From Mortierella sp. BCC40632 (Eukaryota; Mortierellomycota; Mortierellomycetes; Mortierellales; Mortierellaceae): a stretch of DNA of 64,000 nt. A program made the position numbers and the translations under genes. The notes under the pieces are model-generated. The model ran no database searches. It had not been told where the DNA came from and saw only the letters and a program-made list of their open reading frames with translations. Numbering within the stretch: position 1 is the stretch's first letter; each line of letters opens with the position of its first letter. The stretch lies in contig WAEK01000008.1 of NCBI GenBank assembly GCA_011634665.1, positions 1,915,501-1,979,500 of the forward strand. Reading direction: 5' to 3'. Below are positions 10,886-20,058 of the stretch, piece after piece.

Positions 10886-13800
10886 CAAATACACTCCTCA
10901 CCTTTCTTGGCAAGATCGATGGCTACTCTGCTCGCATCCTCATCGATGGAGGAGCAGAAGGAAATGTACTCAGCAATACCTTTCAGGAACGCCATTCTCT
11001 TCCCCTCCACCCTTGCGCTGCCATTCCAGTTATTCTGCCGGATGGCTCTGTCTCAGTCATAAACCATGTTTCCAACATAGTTTTATCACACAAAACTTAT
11101 TCGGCCAACCTGGAACCGATCCTTTATCCACTACAAAACTATGACCTTATTCTCGGCAAACCTTGGCTAGCCCTCGTGAACCCCATGATCAATTGGCGCA
11201 CAAACGAGGTGAAGTTTAAATCCAACGGTCGCGATATTCATTGGATATGCAACGACAGACTAGACGGCCTCAAAGACAAGAGCCCCAATCATGGTAACAA
11301 TCATTGCAAACGAGTCAACGCCATCAAGTTCTGCAATATCGTCGCTCTTCCGGGTAGTGAATTATTTATTGCAAACCTACAACCGATCCATGGGTCAAAC
11401 AACCCCTCCGATCTCTCCCCTGAGGTTGCAGCAATCATCCAAAAACGAGTTTGCCGATGTCTTTTCCAACATCCCTTCCCTCGGGACTCCCACCTGACCG
11501 AGGGGACGCCATGAAGATAGAGACTGATCCAATGGCTGACCCTCCCGTTCGACCAGTCATCCGATTGTCCATTGCCGAACTAGATGAGCTCAGGAAGCAA
11601 CTGGACGATCTTCTAGAAAAGGGTTTCATCAAACCTAGCACCTCACCATTCGGCTCACCTGTACTTTTTGTTCGGAAAAAAGAGGGCACACTACGTATGT
11701 GTGTCGACTATCGAGGACTGAATCAGATCACCAAGAAGAACAGACACCCTCTACCAAGGATCGATGAGCTTATCGACCGCCTTCAAGGAGCACGATATTT
11801 CTCGAAACTGGATCTCCTCTCAGGTTATCACCAACAAAGGATATTCGAACCACACACTCACAAAACTGCCTTCCGTTGTCGATATGGTCATTTTGAATGG
11901 AACGTGATCCCCTTCGGTCTGACTAATGCTCCTGCCTCGTTCTCTGCCATGATGAGAAATGTTCTTCACCCTGTTCTCGACAAAAGTGTCATTTCATATC
12001 TTGACGACTTACTCATCTACTCCAGGACAAAAGAGGAGCATCTTCAACACATTCGAGAGGTGCTGGCGTTATTAAAAAAAATCAACTCTATGCAAAACTG
12101 AGCAAATGCTCATTCATGCAGAAACAAACAGAGTTCCTTGGCCACACGATCACGGAAGAAGGAATACAAATCAGTGCTGTTCACATCAAAGCCATCCAGG
12201 AGTGGCCCCGCCCTTTCAAGCAAAAAAGACGTCCAACAGTTTGTAGGACTCGCACAATATTGTCATCAAGGTGTCAAGGACTTTGCCGAGATCGCCCTTC
12301 CATTGACCAACCTCCTAGGAAACAAGACATCCTTCTGCTGGGAGGATGAACATGAAAAGGCTTTTATGAGACTCAAGAAGGCCATCACATCTGCCCCCAT
12401 ACGACGAATATTCGACCCTACACTGACGACTATTGTGGGAGCGGATGCCTCTGGATTTGCACTAGGTGGATATCTCGCCCAAACGGATAGACAAGGTGTG
12501 ACCCGACCTGTCGCATTCACCTCACGGAAATTGAACAGTGCCGAACGCAATTACAGAACTCATGAGCAGGAGCTGCTTGCGATCGTGCACGCCCTCAGGA
12601 CTTGGAGGTACTACCTAGATGGCACCAAGTTCACAGTCTACACCGACCACGATACCTTGAAACACTTCTTGACACAACCCAAACTCACTGGACGCCAGGC
12701 GCGGTGGATGGAACTACTACAGGAATATGATTTCGAAGTAAAACACAAACCTGAAAAGAAAACATCATCGCAGACGCCCTCTCACGCCGCCCCGACCACC
12801 AGGAGGAGGAGCCGAAGACGATAAACAACCTGGAAATCTCAATGGAACCAAGTGTGAGACAACGTCTAATAGATGGGTACTCAGAAGACCCCCGTCTGGG
12901 CCCAATCTATGCAAGCTGCTTAGAAGGAAGTTGCCCAAAAAATTATGCCTTGTACAAGGGACTGTTATGTATTGAACACAAGGGCGTTTATCTGATCTGC
13001 ATCCCTAGCAAAGCCGACATCCGCCTTGACCTTCTCCATGATGCCCATGACTCTGCTATTGCCGGCCACCTCGGGTTCGACAAGACTTACGATGCCCTCC
13101 GACGCTCTTTCTACTGGCCTCGAATAGCCAATGATACCAGGCGTTATGTTGAATCTTGCGAAAGCTGTCAAAGATCCAAACCCAGTCGACAAAGGCCAGC
13201 CGGCTTGCTCCATCCACACGAAACCCCCGAACAGCGCTGGGATACAGTGACTATGGATTTCGCGGTTCATTTGCCAAAGACGGACCAAGGATTTGACGCG
13301 ATCACGGTGTTTGTGGACAAACTCTCTAAACAAGTTCACTTCGCCCCTTCCAGGACCACAGACACAGCATCAGACGTCGCCCGTATATTTTTTAATAATA
13401 TCTTCCGACTACATGGCATGCCTCGCAGGATCATCTCAGACCGCGACAGCAAGTTTACGAGTAACTTTTGGCAGGAACTTCACCGCCTCATGGATGTTAA
13501 ATTAGCATTGTCGACCGCTTTCCACCCGCAGACGGATGGTCAATCCGAACGGGCTATCCAGACCCCTTACATCTGTACTAAGGGCTTACGCGGACGACAA
13601 GCAGACCAACTGGGACGTTTTATTACCGGCAGCCGAGTTTGCTTACAACAACTCTGTTAACCCCACTACAGGCTTCTCTCCTTTCTTCATGAACTACGGT
13701 TTCCACCCACGTGTTCCAACCGCACTGCTACAACCACCAACATCATCAGTGCCAAGCGTGGAAGACTTTGTCAAGGAGCAACAGCACGTATTGAAGACGA

Positions 13801-14322
13801 CACAGGAGAACATTCGCCTCGCTCAAGAAAGACAAGTGTGGAACTCCGACCATAGACGACGCGACCATGATTTCAAAGTAGGGAGACAAGGTTATGCTGA
13901 ACGCTGAAAATATCACCTTGCCCAAGGACAGAGGAGTTAAGACCAGAGCTCAGAAGCTACTTGCTCGATTTATTGGACCTTTCACTATCATCGAACAACA
14001 CTCCCCCGTTACCTTCCGTCTTGAGTTGCCGCCGACTTACAAGATCCATGATGTTTTCCACGTGGACAGGTTCCGACACTACCACGAGTCACCCGAAGAA
14101 CTTGGACAGCGAGCCCCACCTCGTCCAGACCCTGAGTTGATCGACGGCGAGGAGGAATATGAGGTAGAGAGAATTCTCAACTACCGCTTGTACCGTAGAC
14201 AACACCAGTTTCTCGTCTTATGGAAAGGATACAACAACGAGGACGCAACATGGGAACCGGCCCGCAACCTCGACCACTGCAAGGAGACTGTCGACAGATA
14301 CAAGGAAGAACATGGATTGGAC

Positions 14323-14328
<6 letters not shown>
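10886..14328 (+). pseudogene. Chromovirus pol: protease, RT, RNase H, integrase, chromodomain (frameshifted)
   Basis: Protease: ILIDGGAEGN (about 10950), with the Asp kept and the usual Ser/Thr after it replaced by Gly, then DLILGKPWL. RT: about 11512-12085, with YLDDLLIYS in place of the YxDD box. A missing A in an A-run near 12075 shifts the frame, and an extra base near 12210 shifts it again. RNase H: about 12400-12760 (GADASG, YTDHDTL). Integrase: from about 12842, with H-H-C-C zinc region (GHLGFDKTY ... CESCQ) and D,D,E residues (TMDF, SDRDSKF, TDGQSER); frame changes near 13560 and 13895. A chromodomain ends the protein (YEVERILNYR ... FLVLWKGYNNEDATWEP). Chromodomains can steer integration to H3K9-methylated chromatin. 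Confidence 0.9.
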
Positions 14329-14364
<36 letters not shown>

Positions 14365-14367
<3 letters not shown>

Positions 14368-14672
14368 TCATGCTGGCATCATGTGATGAACCTGGCATCC
14401 AATCAGAAATCGACATGTCATCAGGATGCCAGGACCAGATATAAATTATAGATGGATGATGGAATCGACAAACCTCTCTCTCTTCTCTCCTCATCAACCT
14501 CACCACCCCCCACCACCAAAAAACACACACACACACACACAATGGCCGCCCCCCCTCCCCAAAGACAGCTACCCCCGTCCCAAAGACACCTGCCCCCCGT
14601 CCCAAAGACGCCTGCCCCCCGTCCCAAAGACACCTGCCCCCCACCCCAACGACTCCCCCTCCCCCTGTCCCA
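14365..14672 (+). repeat. LTR-like segment with inverted repeat and a 23-24-bp tandem repeat
   Basis: Just after the A-run, from about 14370, lies CCTGGCATCC ... GGATGCCAGG (perfect 10-bp inverted repeat around about 14391-14432), then ATATAAATTATAG, a TATA-like box. About 14560-14650 holds four imperfect copies of a 23-24-bp unit containing CCCGTCCCAAAGACACCTG, which encodes Pro-rich peptide in one frame. It looks like the promoter end of another element rather than the 3' LTR of the chromovirus. Confidence 0.45.
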
Positions 14673-15251
14673 ATGACGCCCTCCCTTCCACCCTCAAGGA
14701 CGACCAAACCACCCTCCTCAGTGCCAGCGCAGGCACAGACCAGGCCACAGCAGCCGACCCCGCAACAACCGCACCAACGACTGGGGCAAGGCGACTCGGC
14801 ACTGTCGGCAGAGGAGAGACAATGGAATTACTTGAGGGACACACGACATATGCGCAAACCGTTGTCTTTCGAAAGGTTGATGCTCGCCATCGAGGATGAG
14901 TTAACATTCTCAAGAGCCATGGCTATGAGGTTCGAAAAGACTTGCGACACTGACATGGACAAGGCTGGGGTGTTCTCTCGAGAAATGCAGCAAAGCAAAA
15001 AAAGGAGAGCAGAGTATAACGACCTTGCGCTGATGTATTTTCCGGAACAGGTGGATACAAAAAGAGTTCGCAAAGACCGCTCGACGACATGCAAGGATCA
15101 GCAACGCGAACTTTTGGACAAACACGTGGAGGCATACATGGCCAACACCTCCCTGTTCAGGGAACTCTTCGTGAGAGAAGCGGACCATACTTCTCACGCG
15201 CCCCCACCTAACCAACAACCAGAGAACCCTCCCCAGAGCCGTAGTAATTAG
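14673..15251 (+). CDS. Unrecognised 192-aa ORF inside the repeat region
   Basis: ATG 14673 to stop 15251. The first ~45 residues are Pro/Thr/Gln rich and continue, in another frame, the Pro repeats upstream, so the true start may be earlier with an indel (a frame also opens at ATG 14542). The rest looks folded: RQWNYLRDTRHM, LSFERLMLAIEDEL, MRFEKTCDTDMDKAGVFSRE, then a Lys/Arg-rich helix. No zinc knuckle, protease or RT motif. It may be the capsid or accessory ORF of the element whose LTR-like segment precedes it. I do not recognise the family. Confidence 0.45.
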   Translation: MTPSLPPSRTTKPPSSVPAQAQTRPQQPTPQQPHQRLGQGDSALSAEERQWNYLRDTRHMRKPLSFERLMLAIEDELTFSRAMAMRFEKTCDTDMDKAGVFSREMQQSKKRRAEYNDLALMYFPEQVDTKRVRKDRSTTCKDQQRELLDKHVEAYMANTSLFRELFVREADHTSHAPPPNQQPENPPQSRSN

Positions 15252-15279
15252 ATAATTTTTTTTTTTTAAATGGGAAGGT

Positions 15280-15353
15280 GCAGCAGTATATAAATACCTC
15301 TCACCACCCTCTAATAAACGGCAGTTCATTCTCAACCATCGTTCCTGTTATAT
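15280..15353 (+). repeat. LTR tail, second direct copy
   Basis: Nearly identical to 9343-9415, from GCAGCAGTATATAAATACC to CGTTCCTGTTATAT. Its flanks differ from copy 1, and no primer-binding site follows; instead an ATG opens a gag-like ORF two bases later. Confidence 0.75.
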
Positions 15354-15354
15354 T

Positions 15355-15822
15355 ATGGCGTCTCTAACTTCTGACCGCCAACCAGAAGTAAGAAGAGAGA
15401 AGCCAAAGACTCTCGAGGAAGCAATAACGATTGCCACTCGAGAGGAGAACATCCGCCACCTGTCGCAAGATTCCGCAAATAAGATTGATGTCGTGAAGCC
15501 AGAAAGCACTATTGAAGGAGTGCATCAAGACCTGAACAAGTTGACTAAGGCCTTCAACGATATGAAGTTGGAGTTGGTGGAGGTTAAGCGGTCCTTGAAA
15601 GATCGACGACCACCTGGCCAACAAAATACTGGTAGTCCATCCAGTAGCCAGCCAAATGTCGTGTGCTTTAATTGTCAACAGCCCGGACATATCAGCAGAA
15701 ATTGTACCAACGCCAAGAAGGAGCAGCCAGAAGAGACTCAGCATCAGTGTTTCTTATCGAACAGAAAAAGTCAAGATCTCGTCTCGTTAAGCCGCGGACT
15801 CGTTTCGTTAAGCCCGTACTAA
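15355..15822 (+). pseudogene. gag fragment with CCHC zinc knuckle
   Basis: ATG 15355 directly follows the LTR tail. It encodes a short gag remnant: TLEEAITIATREEN (typical end of a Ty3-type capsid), a helical linker, and CFNCQQPGHISRNC (C-X2-C-X4-H-X4-C). The frame decays after the knuckle into a stretch with repeated GTTTCGTTAAG/GAAACGAAACG motifs (about 15790-15895). A likely continuation, DVLAVTRS, is visible at about 16005-16050. Capsid N-terminus and pol are absent. Confidence 0.65.
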
Positions 15823-15942
15823 TTCCCTGTAAATGGCCGTTATCGAAACGAAACGTTAACGAAACGAAACGAGTTATCGAACGAAATCCGTCTCGTTGAG
15901 AAACACTGCTCATGCAACAGCAAGAGTCGTAGAAAGAGCTGT

Positions 15943-15984
15943 CGTTTATTAGAGGGTGGTGAGAGGTATTTATATACTGCTGCA
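15943..15984 (-). repeat. Inverted copy of the LTR tail
   Basis: Reverse complement of the part of the LTR tail running from GCAGCAGTATATAAATACC to CTAATAAACG. It interrupts the decayed gag/pol remnant around it, so it marks a later insertion or rearrangement. Confidence 0.7.
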
Positions 15985-16149
15985 GCTCAGCATACATTTC
16001 AGATTGATGAAGTGGATGTTGAAGATGTGCTGGCTGTTACCCGGTCTGCGGTACGACAGCAAGTAACCACGGCAAGTCGGAGTCAACCCTGACCCCTGGT
16101 GAAGTTAAGAAGAGCTTCACCATATCTCTCTTTCAGCCGTAACATATCT

Positions 16150-16242
16150 GCAACCCGGCCGCCACCAATTTATTCCTCTCTGGGCCTAGACCGTTATTTC
16201 CCTTCCCAATCGTTAATTCCCACCAGCAGCATACCACCATTG
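16150..16242. repeat. Dispersed repeat, copy 2
   Basis: Partner of 8645-8745, sharing GCCGCCACCAATTTATTCCTC and CCGTTATTTCCC blocks. The LINE-like element at 16262 is inserted just downstream. Confidence 0.6.
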
Positions 16243-17224
16243 GGCAAACGAGCCTTCATCGACGAGGCAGATGCAGGAAGAAGGATGGAAGGAGATGGTG
16301 TCGAGAGTGAAGGACAGTGGACGTAGACAGTGGCTGAAGGAGAAAAGGGAGTGGAAGGAAAGAAAGGAGAAGGCTCAGCAGGAAAAGAAGAAGTTCAGGC
16401 AGAAGGAGCCGAGGTTCACAGAAAGACGGGATGAGGAGTTGTGGGACTCGCTGGAGGATGTTTTCCAGGGTGTGGCAAATATCCGGCCAAGAGAATACGA
16501 GGAGAGGGACAACGAGGAGGAAGACGACCAACCGATGCACACCATCATGGAAGCATACCAAGGCTTAGTACCAAAAGAGTTGGTGCTAAGATGGAAGATA
16601 ATGCACAGGACGACAGGGACTACGGCAAAGTACATACAGTATATGGCCAGCCGGTTTATTGAGAACATTGAGGAGTATGGTAGAAAGCAGATCTGGGGCC
16701 AACGGTGTGACACCACAGTGAATTGGGAAAAGTCGATAGGAATCTCTGCAGTGAGCAAACGCGCTGGGAGACGCAACGGTGCTGACGGACACCAAGGTAG
16801 CTGTGGAGATTTCTCCGACTTGAACAATCCGCTGAGGCAGAAGCCGAACCTCAAGGAGGCATACGATGAAGCAGACCGTACTGTGTATGAGTACTACCTT
16901 GGAAAGAGGAAGCTGGAGGTGATGGAGCGGCTGGGGAGTTGGAAAAAAGTGTTAGCGATGGACCAAGAGGGCTAAAAGACGACGAATGAGCGCAACAGGC
17001 CGCATAGGGAGCTGGCATTACGACCACTCATGCGACGTGGGTGATGGCGAACAGAGTATCTGGACATTAGGTAGAACTATTTAGTGTTTATTTGCAGGGC
17101 TAGATCCTGTTATGGCCCAAGTGACAACGGGGCAGTAGCCCCGGTATTCCATAAACTCTGCATGCCCACGTGGGGCCCTCGTTAACAAAAAAAAAAAAAA
17201 AAAAAGGCAAACGAGCCTTCATCG
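16243..17224 (+). mobile_element. 5'-truncated LINE-like retrotransposon with target-site duplication
   Basis: The 19-bp sequence GGCAAACGAGCCTTCATCG occurs at 16243-16261 and again at 17206-17224. Between them lies a 944-bp insert (16262-17205) that ends in a 19-nt A-run (17187-17205). A long direct repeat plus poly(A) abutting the 3' copy is the signature of target-primed reverse transcription. The insert carries the 3' end of an ORF and a 3' UTR with a short hairpin (GGGGCAGTAGCCCC). Confidence 0.88.
16271..16975 (+). CDS. C-terminal part of a LINE-like ORF2 protein (truncated by insertion)
   Basis: An ATG 9 bp inside the insertion opens 234 codons, but the start is arbitrary because the element is 5'-truncated. 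The sequence has a long Lys/Glu-rich helix, then FIENIEEYGRKQIWGQRCDTT (20-residue excerpt limit applies; see 16655-16720), then NWEKSIGI. This segment recurs in the degraded copy at 8790-9131. The region lies downstream of where RT and zinc-binding domains would be. No catalytic motif remains. Assignment rests on insertion structure and the repeat, not on a named domain. Confidence 0.5.
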   Translation: MQEEGWKEMVSRVKDSGRRQWLKEKREWKERKEKAQQEKKKFRQKEPRFTERRDEELWDSLEDVFQGVANIRPREYEERDNEEEDDQPMHTIMEAYQGLVPKELVLRWKIMHRTTGTTAKYIQYMASRFIENIEEYGRKQIWGQRCDTTVNWEKSIGISAVSKRAGRRNGADGHQGSCGDFSDLNNPLRQKPNLKEAYDEADRTVYEYYLGKRKLEVMERLGSWKKVLAMDQEG

Positions 17225-17785
17225 CACGCCATGCTACTTGCGCAGTGTATCGCCGCTACCCACTCCTACCTCCTGACCCTTCTGCCTGACGCCGCTCTTT
17301 ACCTTCCGCAGCTTTCAGCCGTCTAGCCTTCAGTAGTTTCGGCCGCACTACGCGTCGGTCGCGCTACGCAGTAATCACCCGCCTTTGTTGTCCTTCCACC
17401 TTCCTTCCTCTTCCATTCTTTCCACCGATGATTCTCCAGTGGACGCTGTCCATCGTCCTCTCGATCTTTCCTTCTCTGTTGTTCTCTTTTGTTCTTTTTC
17501 TTCTGTTGCCTTGTAGAAATGTTAAGAGTCTTATGGATGATGGTCCCCTATTTTCTCGTCGACGAACGACGATAAATAGGGCCCAATTCCGCCGAATAAA
17601 AAAATCAATCAGGTTCTTCACAGCTTTCTTTCCTTTGACTTCCTTGCCTTCCTTCTTCCAAACCCAAGACGTTCTAAGCCCAAGCCCAAGATACCTTATT
17701 CCCCTTCCTTCCTTCTCATTTTTCTTATCCGTAGAGTTCTGTCGCGGTCTACACCGTAACATATCTAGTGAAAGAAATAGGCTAT

Positions 17786-17879
17786 CCTATAGATGTCCTA
17801 TACGAGCGCCAACTAGCTCCAAAGCTATGAGCGCAACAACAAAAAAAAGGAAGATGGAAGGTTTCCTTACACAAAGGTA
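17786..17879 (-). repeat. LTR fragment (partner at 22626-22715)
   Basis: About 94 bp nearly identical to 22626-22715, including CGAGCGCCAACTAGCTCC and TTTCCTTACACAAAGGTA. On the minus strand it starts near TGTAAGGAAACC. The copy at 22.6 kb is followed on the minus strand by a primer-binding site, so these are LTR sequences. Confidence 0.7.
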
Positions 17880-17914
17880 GGGGACAAAAGGGAAAGCAAA
17901 CGATCACTTGATTA

Positions 17915-18360
17915 ATGATAAACGACGATAGAATAGAGAGTGAATATGAAGAGAGTGCTGGAGAAGAGCTGAAAGTAGGATTATTCAACATTAGAGGGGG
18001 CCAATAAGCCAGGAAAATTCGATGTACTGTGTGAATGGGGTGCACTAAAAAAAAAAAAAAAAAAAATGGATATCATGGGGGTTCAGGAAACCAAAATGAC
18101 AAAGGCTGGAGAAAAGGGAGTATTCACAAGAATAAGAGGAGGAGAGACAAGGAAAATACCACAGCACGAAAAGTATGTGGTTTATTGGGACAATGGTCCA
18201 GTGGAAAGGAAGATGGGGACGGGAGTAGCATTGTTGGTTGCTCCATTCTGGGCAAAACACTATTATAAGCGTTACCGTGTAGGGTCTAAGGATAGATGCT
18301 TCTAAATCAATATCTACCTTTTCCTCCTCATAGAATAATAGGCTCAGGAAGGTACACTAA
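17915..18360 (+). pseudogene. Endonuclease domain fragment of a non-LTR retrotransposon
   Basis: ATG 17915 opens a frame containing KVGLFNIRGG (17970-18000), the usual start of an exonuclease-endonuclease-phosphatase fold. A frame change leads to GKFDVLCEWGAL (about 18012-18047), a 21-nt A-run, then MDIMGVQETKMTK (QETK holds a catalytic Glu), YWDNGPVERKMGTGVALLV, and a decayed YxPH-like block near 18315-18345. Such endonucleases nick target DNA for integration. The remainder to about 18830 shows scattered similarity (TADKGDF; MIDHDLD), then is lost. Confidence 0.65.
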
Positions 18361-18955
18361 TGACTTACGAGAGGGTAGGTAAAGGTAACTGCGGGGATGA
18401 CAGCAGACAAGGGCGACTTCAAGGCGATTGTCTCTGGATTCTGACTATTCTATGAGTGAATGATAGAGGGGAGGAGATAGCTATCAATAAATGGGATCTT
18501 GAGGCATGAATCCAGTGCGGATCAAACTGGGATGGGTCCGTAAAGTCCTCGCATAATGATCAAGGGGAAACTTGCAAAAGTGGCCATCGCAAGAGGGCCA
18601 CTCAGGGAGCGTTCTTCGTCCGATATCCCACTCTTCACCGAGCCTCATACTTACGGCCGAGGTAGTACCGTTAATAAGGTATGACTCTTGGTTCCTGCCT
18701 TTTCTTACAAAAGGAATCGAGGAAGCGGTACTGCAAATCTGTTCGGGGTAACTGTGTAGGGTGACTGATTTAGTATGGGAGAGTGAAAGGATGATAGACC
18801 ATGATCTTGATCGAAGCCTTGACTCGGCCAATACCTTAGGGACAGCACAACAGGGGCGATTGCTAATGCAACGAACTTGGAGACTTGAAGGAAAGAAGAC
18901 TAACTTAATACAGGGAGGGAGGGAGGCTGCTTTTATATCCCCCTATCCCGGAAGA

Positions 18956-19642
18956 CTAAGGGGTTGTAAATGCTACGCTGCACTTTACCGTGGCAGCGTT
19001 CACGATCGAATCAGAGGTTTTCTGCTTGTTCGAGAGAATAGTTGACAGGCATTCTGGTGACTTTTGCAAAAGATGAGAACGAATCCCTGACTTGGCTGGG
19101 AAGGCATGCTTGCATCCATCAGATTCACATGGGAAGACACCAGCTTCATTACGCTCGACAATGTGTACCCCTCCACTAGGCAAATTAATGACACCTTCCT
19201 TCGTGTGGTTATCGTGAACATGTCTATTCAATGCACTTGAAGACTTCATTATCCTGTTGCAAAAATCACATGCAAACTCAGACATCTCCTTGGAGGTCCC
19301 TCCTTCCGAGTCCGATTCCACAGAGCCGCAAGACGGAGACTCTGGCCTTGAATCTCCTTGGGGATCGCAAAGTCTCTTTCTTGTAGACAGAGGCGGGTCG
19401 TCCTCCAAGTCATGTATTTGACCAGCTTTGGGCATTTGTGTCAAGAAAGGCAACAGATAATTGAAAGAAGACGCAGGGATGACTGGTTGAGCGAGACGAC
19501 TGATGGGGAACCGATGGACGACTGACGGATGACTGGTGCGGCGTAGAGGACCAGCACAGGGGGAAAGAGCTCGCACTACTTGGCAGGCAGGTGTGTGAGA
19601 CCTATTGGGAAAGGGGATTGCCAGCATAGAAGAGGGAAACAT
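18956..19642 (-). CDS. C2H2 zinc-finger protein, 228 aa
   Basis: The first ATG in the frame is 19642 (minus); stop at 18956. After a Pro/Ser-rich N-terminus and an acidic linker come two C2H2 fingers: FACDFCNRIMKSSSALNRH with a following HxxxxH pair (about 19280-19210), and FPCESDGCKHAF ... HLLQKSPEC (about 19125-19060), where the second finger ends H..C. Likely nucleic-acid binding. It is flanked by LTR sequences, so it may be a captured gene or the DNA-binding part of a mobile element. The frame is intact, unlike its neighbours. Confidence 0.5.
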   Translation of the reverse strand: MFPSSMLAIPFPNRSHTPACQVVRALSPCAGPLRRTSHPSVVHRFPISRLAQPVIPASSFNYLLPFLTQMPKAGQIHDLEDDPPLSTRKRLCDPQGDSRPESPSCGSVESDSEGGTSKEMSEFACDFCNRIMKSSSALNRHVHDNHTKEGVINLPSGGVHIVERNEAGVFPCESDGCKHAFPAKSGIRSHLLQKSPECLSTILSNKQKTSDSIVNAATVKCSVAFTTP

Positions 19643-19735
19643 ACTGATCACGACGCGTATCACCGTTCTATAGAGAGAGAACAAGGCAAGAGAAAAGACT
19701 CGCAAATGAACAATATCTAGCTACAGGATCGCACC

Positions 19736-19905
19736 CCCGGGGCGGGCGGACGAGTGGACCTGCTCCAGACGGTAAGTATTCACAAACGGATCGGGAAAAT
19801 AAAAGGAAGAAAACAAACTGTCTTTATTGTCTGGTGTCGAGGGACACCATTTATACCCCCTGGCCCAGGGCCAGAAGATCGCCCAGTCGTATTTACTACA
19901 CCACA
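19736..19905 (-). repeat. Probable solo LTR
   Basis: Minus-strand sequence starting TGTGGTGTAG at 19905 contains GGGTATAAATGG (TATA) and CAATAAAGACAG (polyadenylation-like), the layout of an LTR. It lies directly upstream of the C2H2 ORF. I could not define its far end or a target duplication. Confidence 0.35.
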
Positions 19906-20058
19906 CTGGCAGACGCTCGACCCGAAATCTCGGGCAAAATTCGGGTCAACTCAGCTCTGGCACAGCCCAGCTCGATTCAGCACGACTTGACGTTGCTCCG
20001 CTCGAGCTGACTCGCATGGGAAGTGCTAAAAAAGGAATTGCGAGGAAAATATGCACGC

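Larger units (their letters stand above)
9343..14364 (+). mobile_element. Degenerate Ty3/gypsy chromovirus
   Basis: Order seen: LTR tail (9343-9415), primer-binding site, gag with zinc knuckle, aspartic protease, reverse transcriptase, RNase H, integrase, C-terminal chromodomain, then a long A-run (from about 14327). Protease-RT-RNaseH-integrase-chromodomain order defines chromoviruses, a Ty3/gypsy branch common in fungi. The frame shifts many times, so the copy is dead. No intact 3' LTR was found after the A-run; a different element begins there. A 73-bp repeat of the 5' LTR tail occurs at 15280-15353. Confidence 0.9.

Noticed and set aside
14673..15251. Unknown ORF considered as a toxin or defence gene
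   Set aside because: No supporting motif or partner gene; its LTR-like surroundings favour a mobile-element origin.
18420..18950. Possible gene after the LINE endonuclease
   Set aside because: Only scattered endonuclease-like words remain; frames are short and broken, so it is treated as decayed element DNA.
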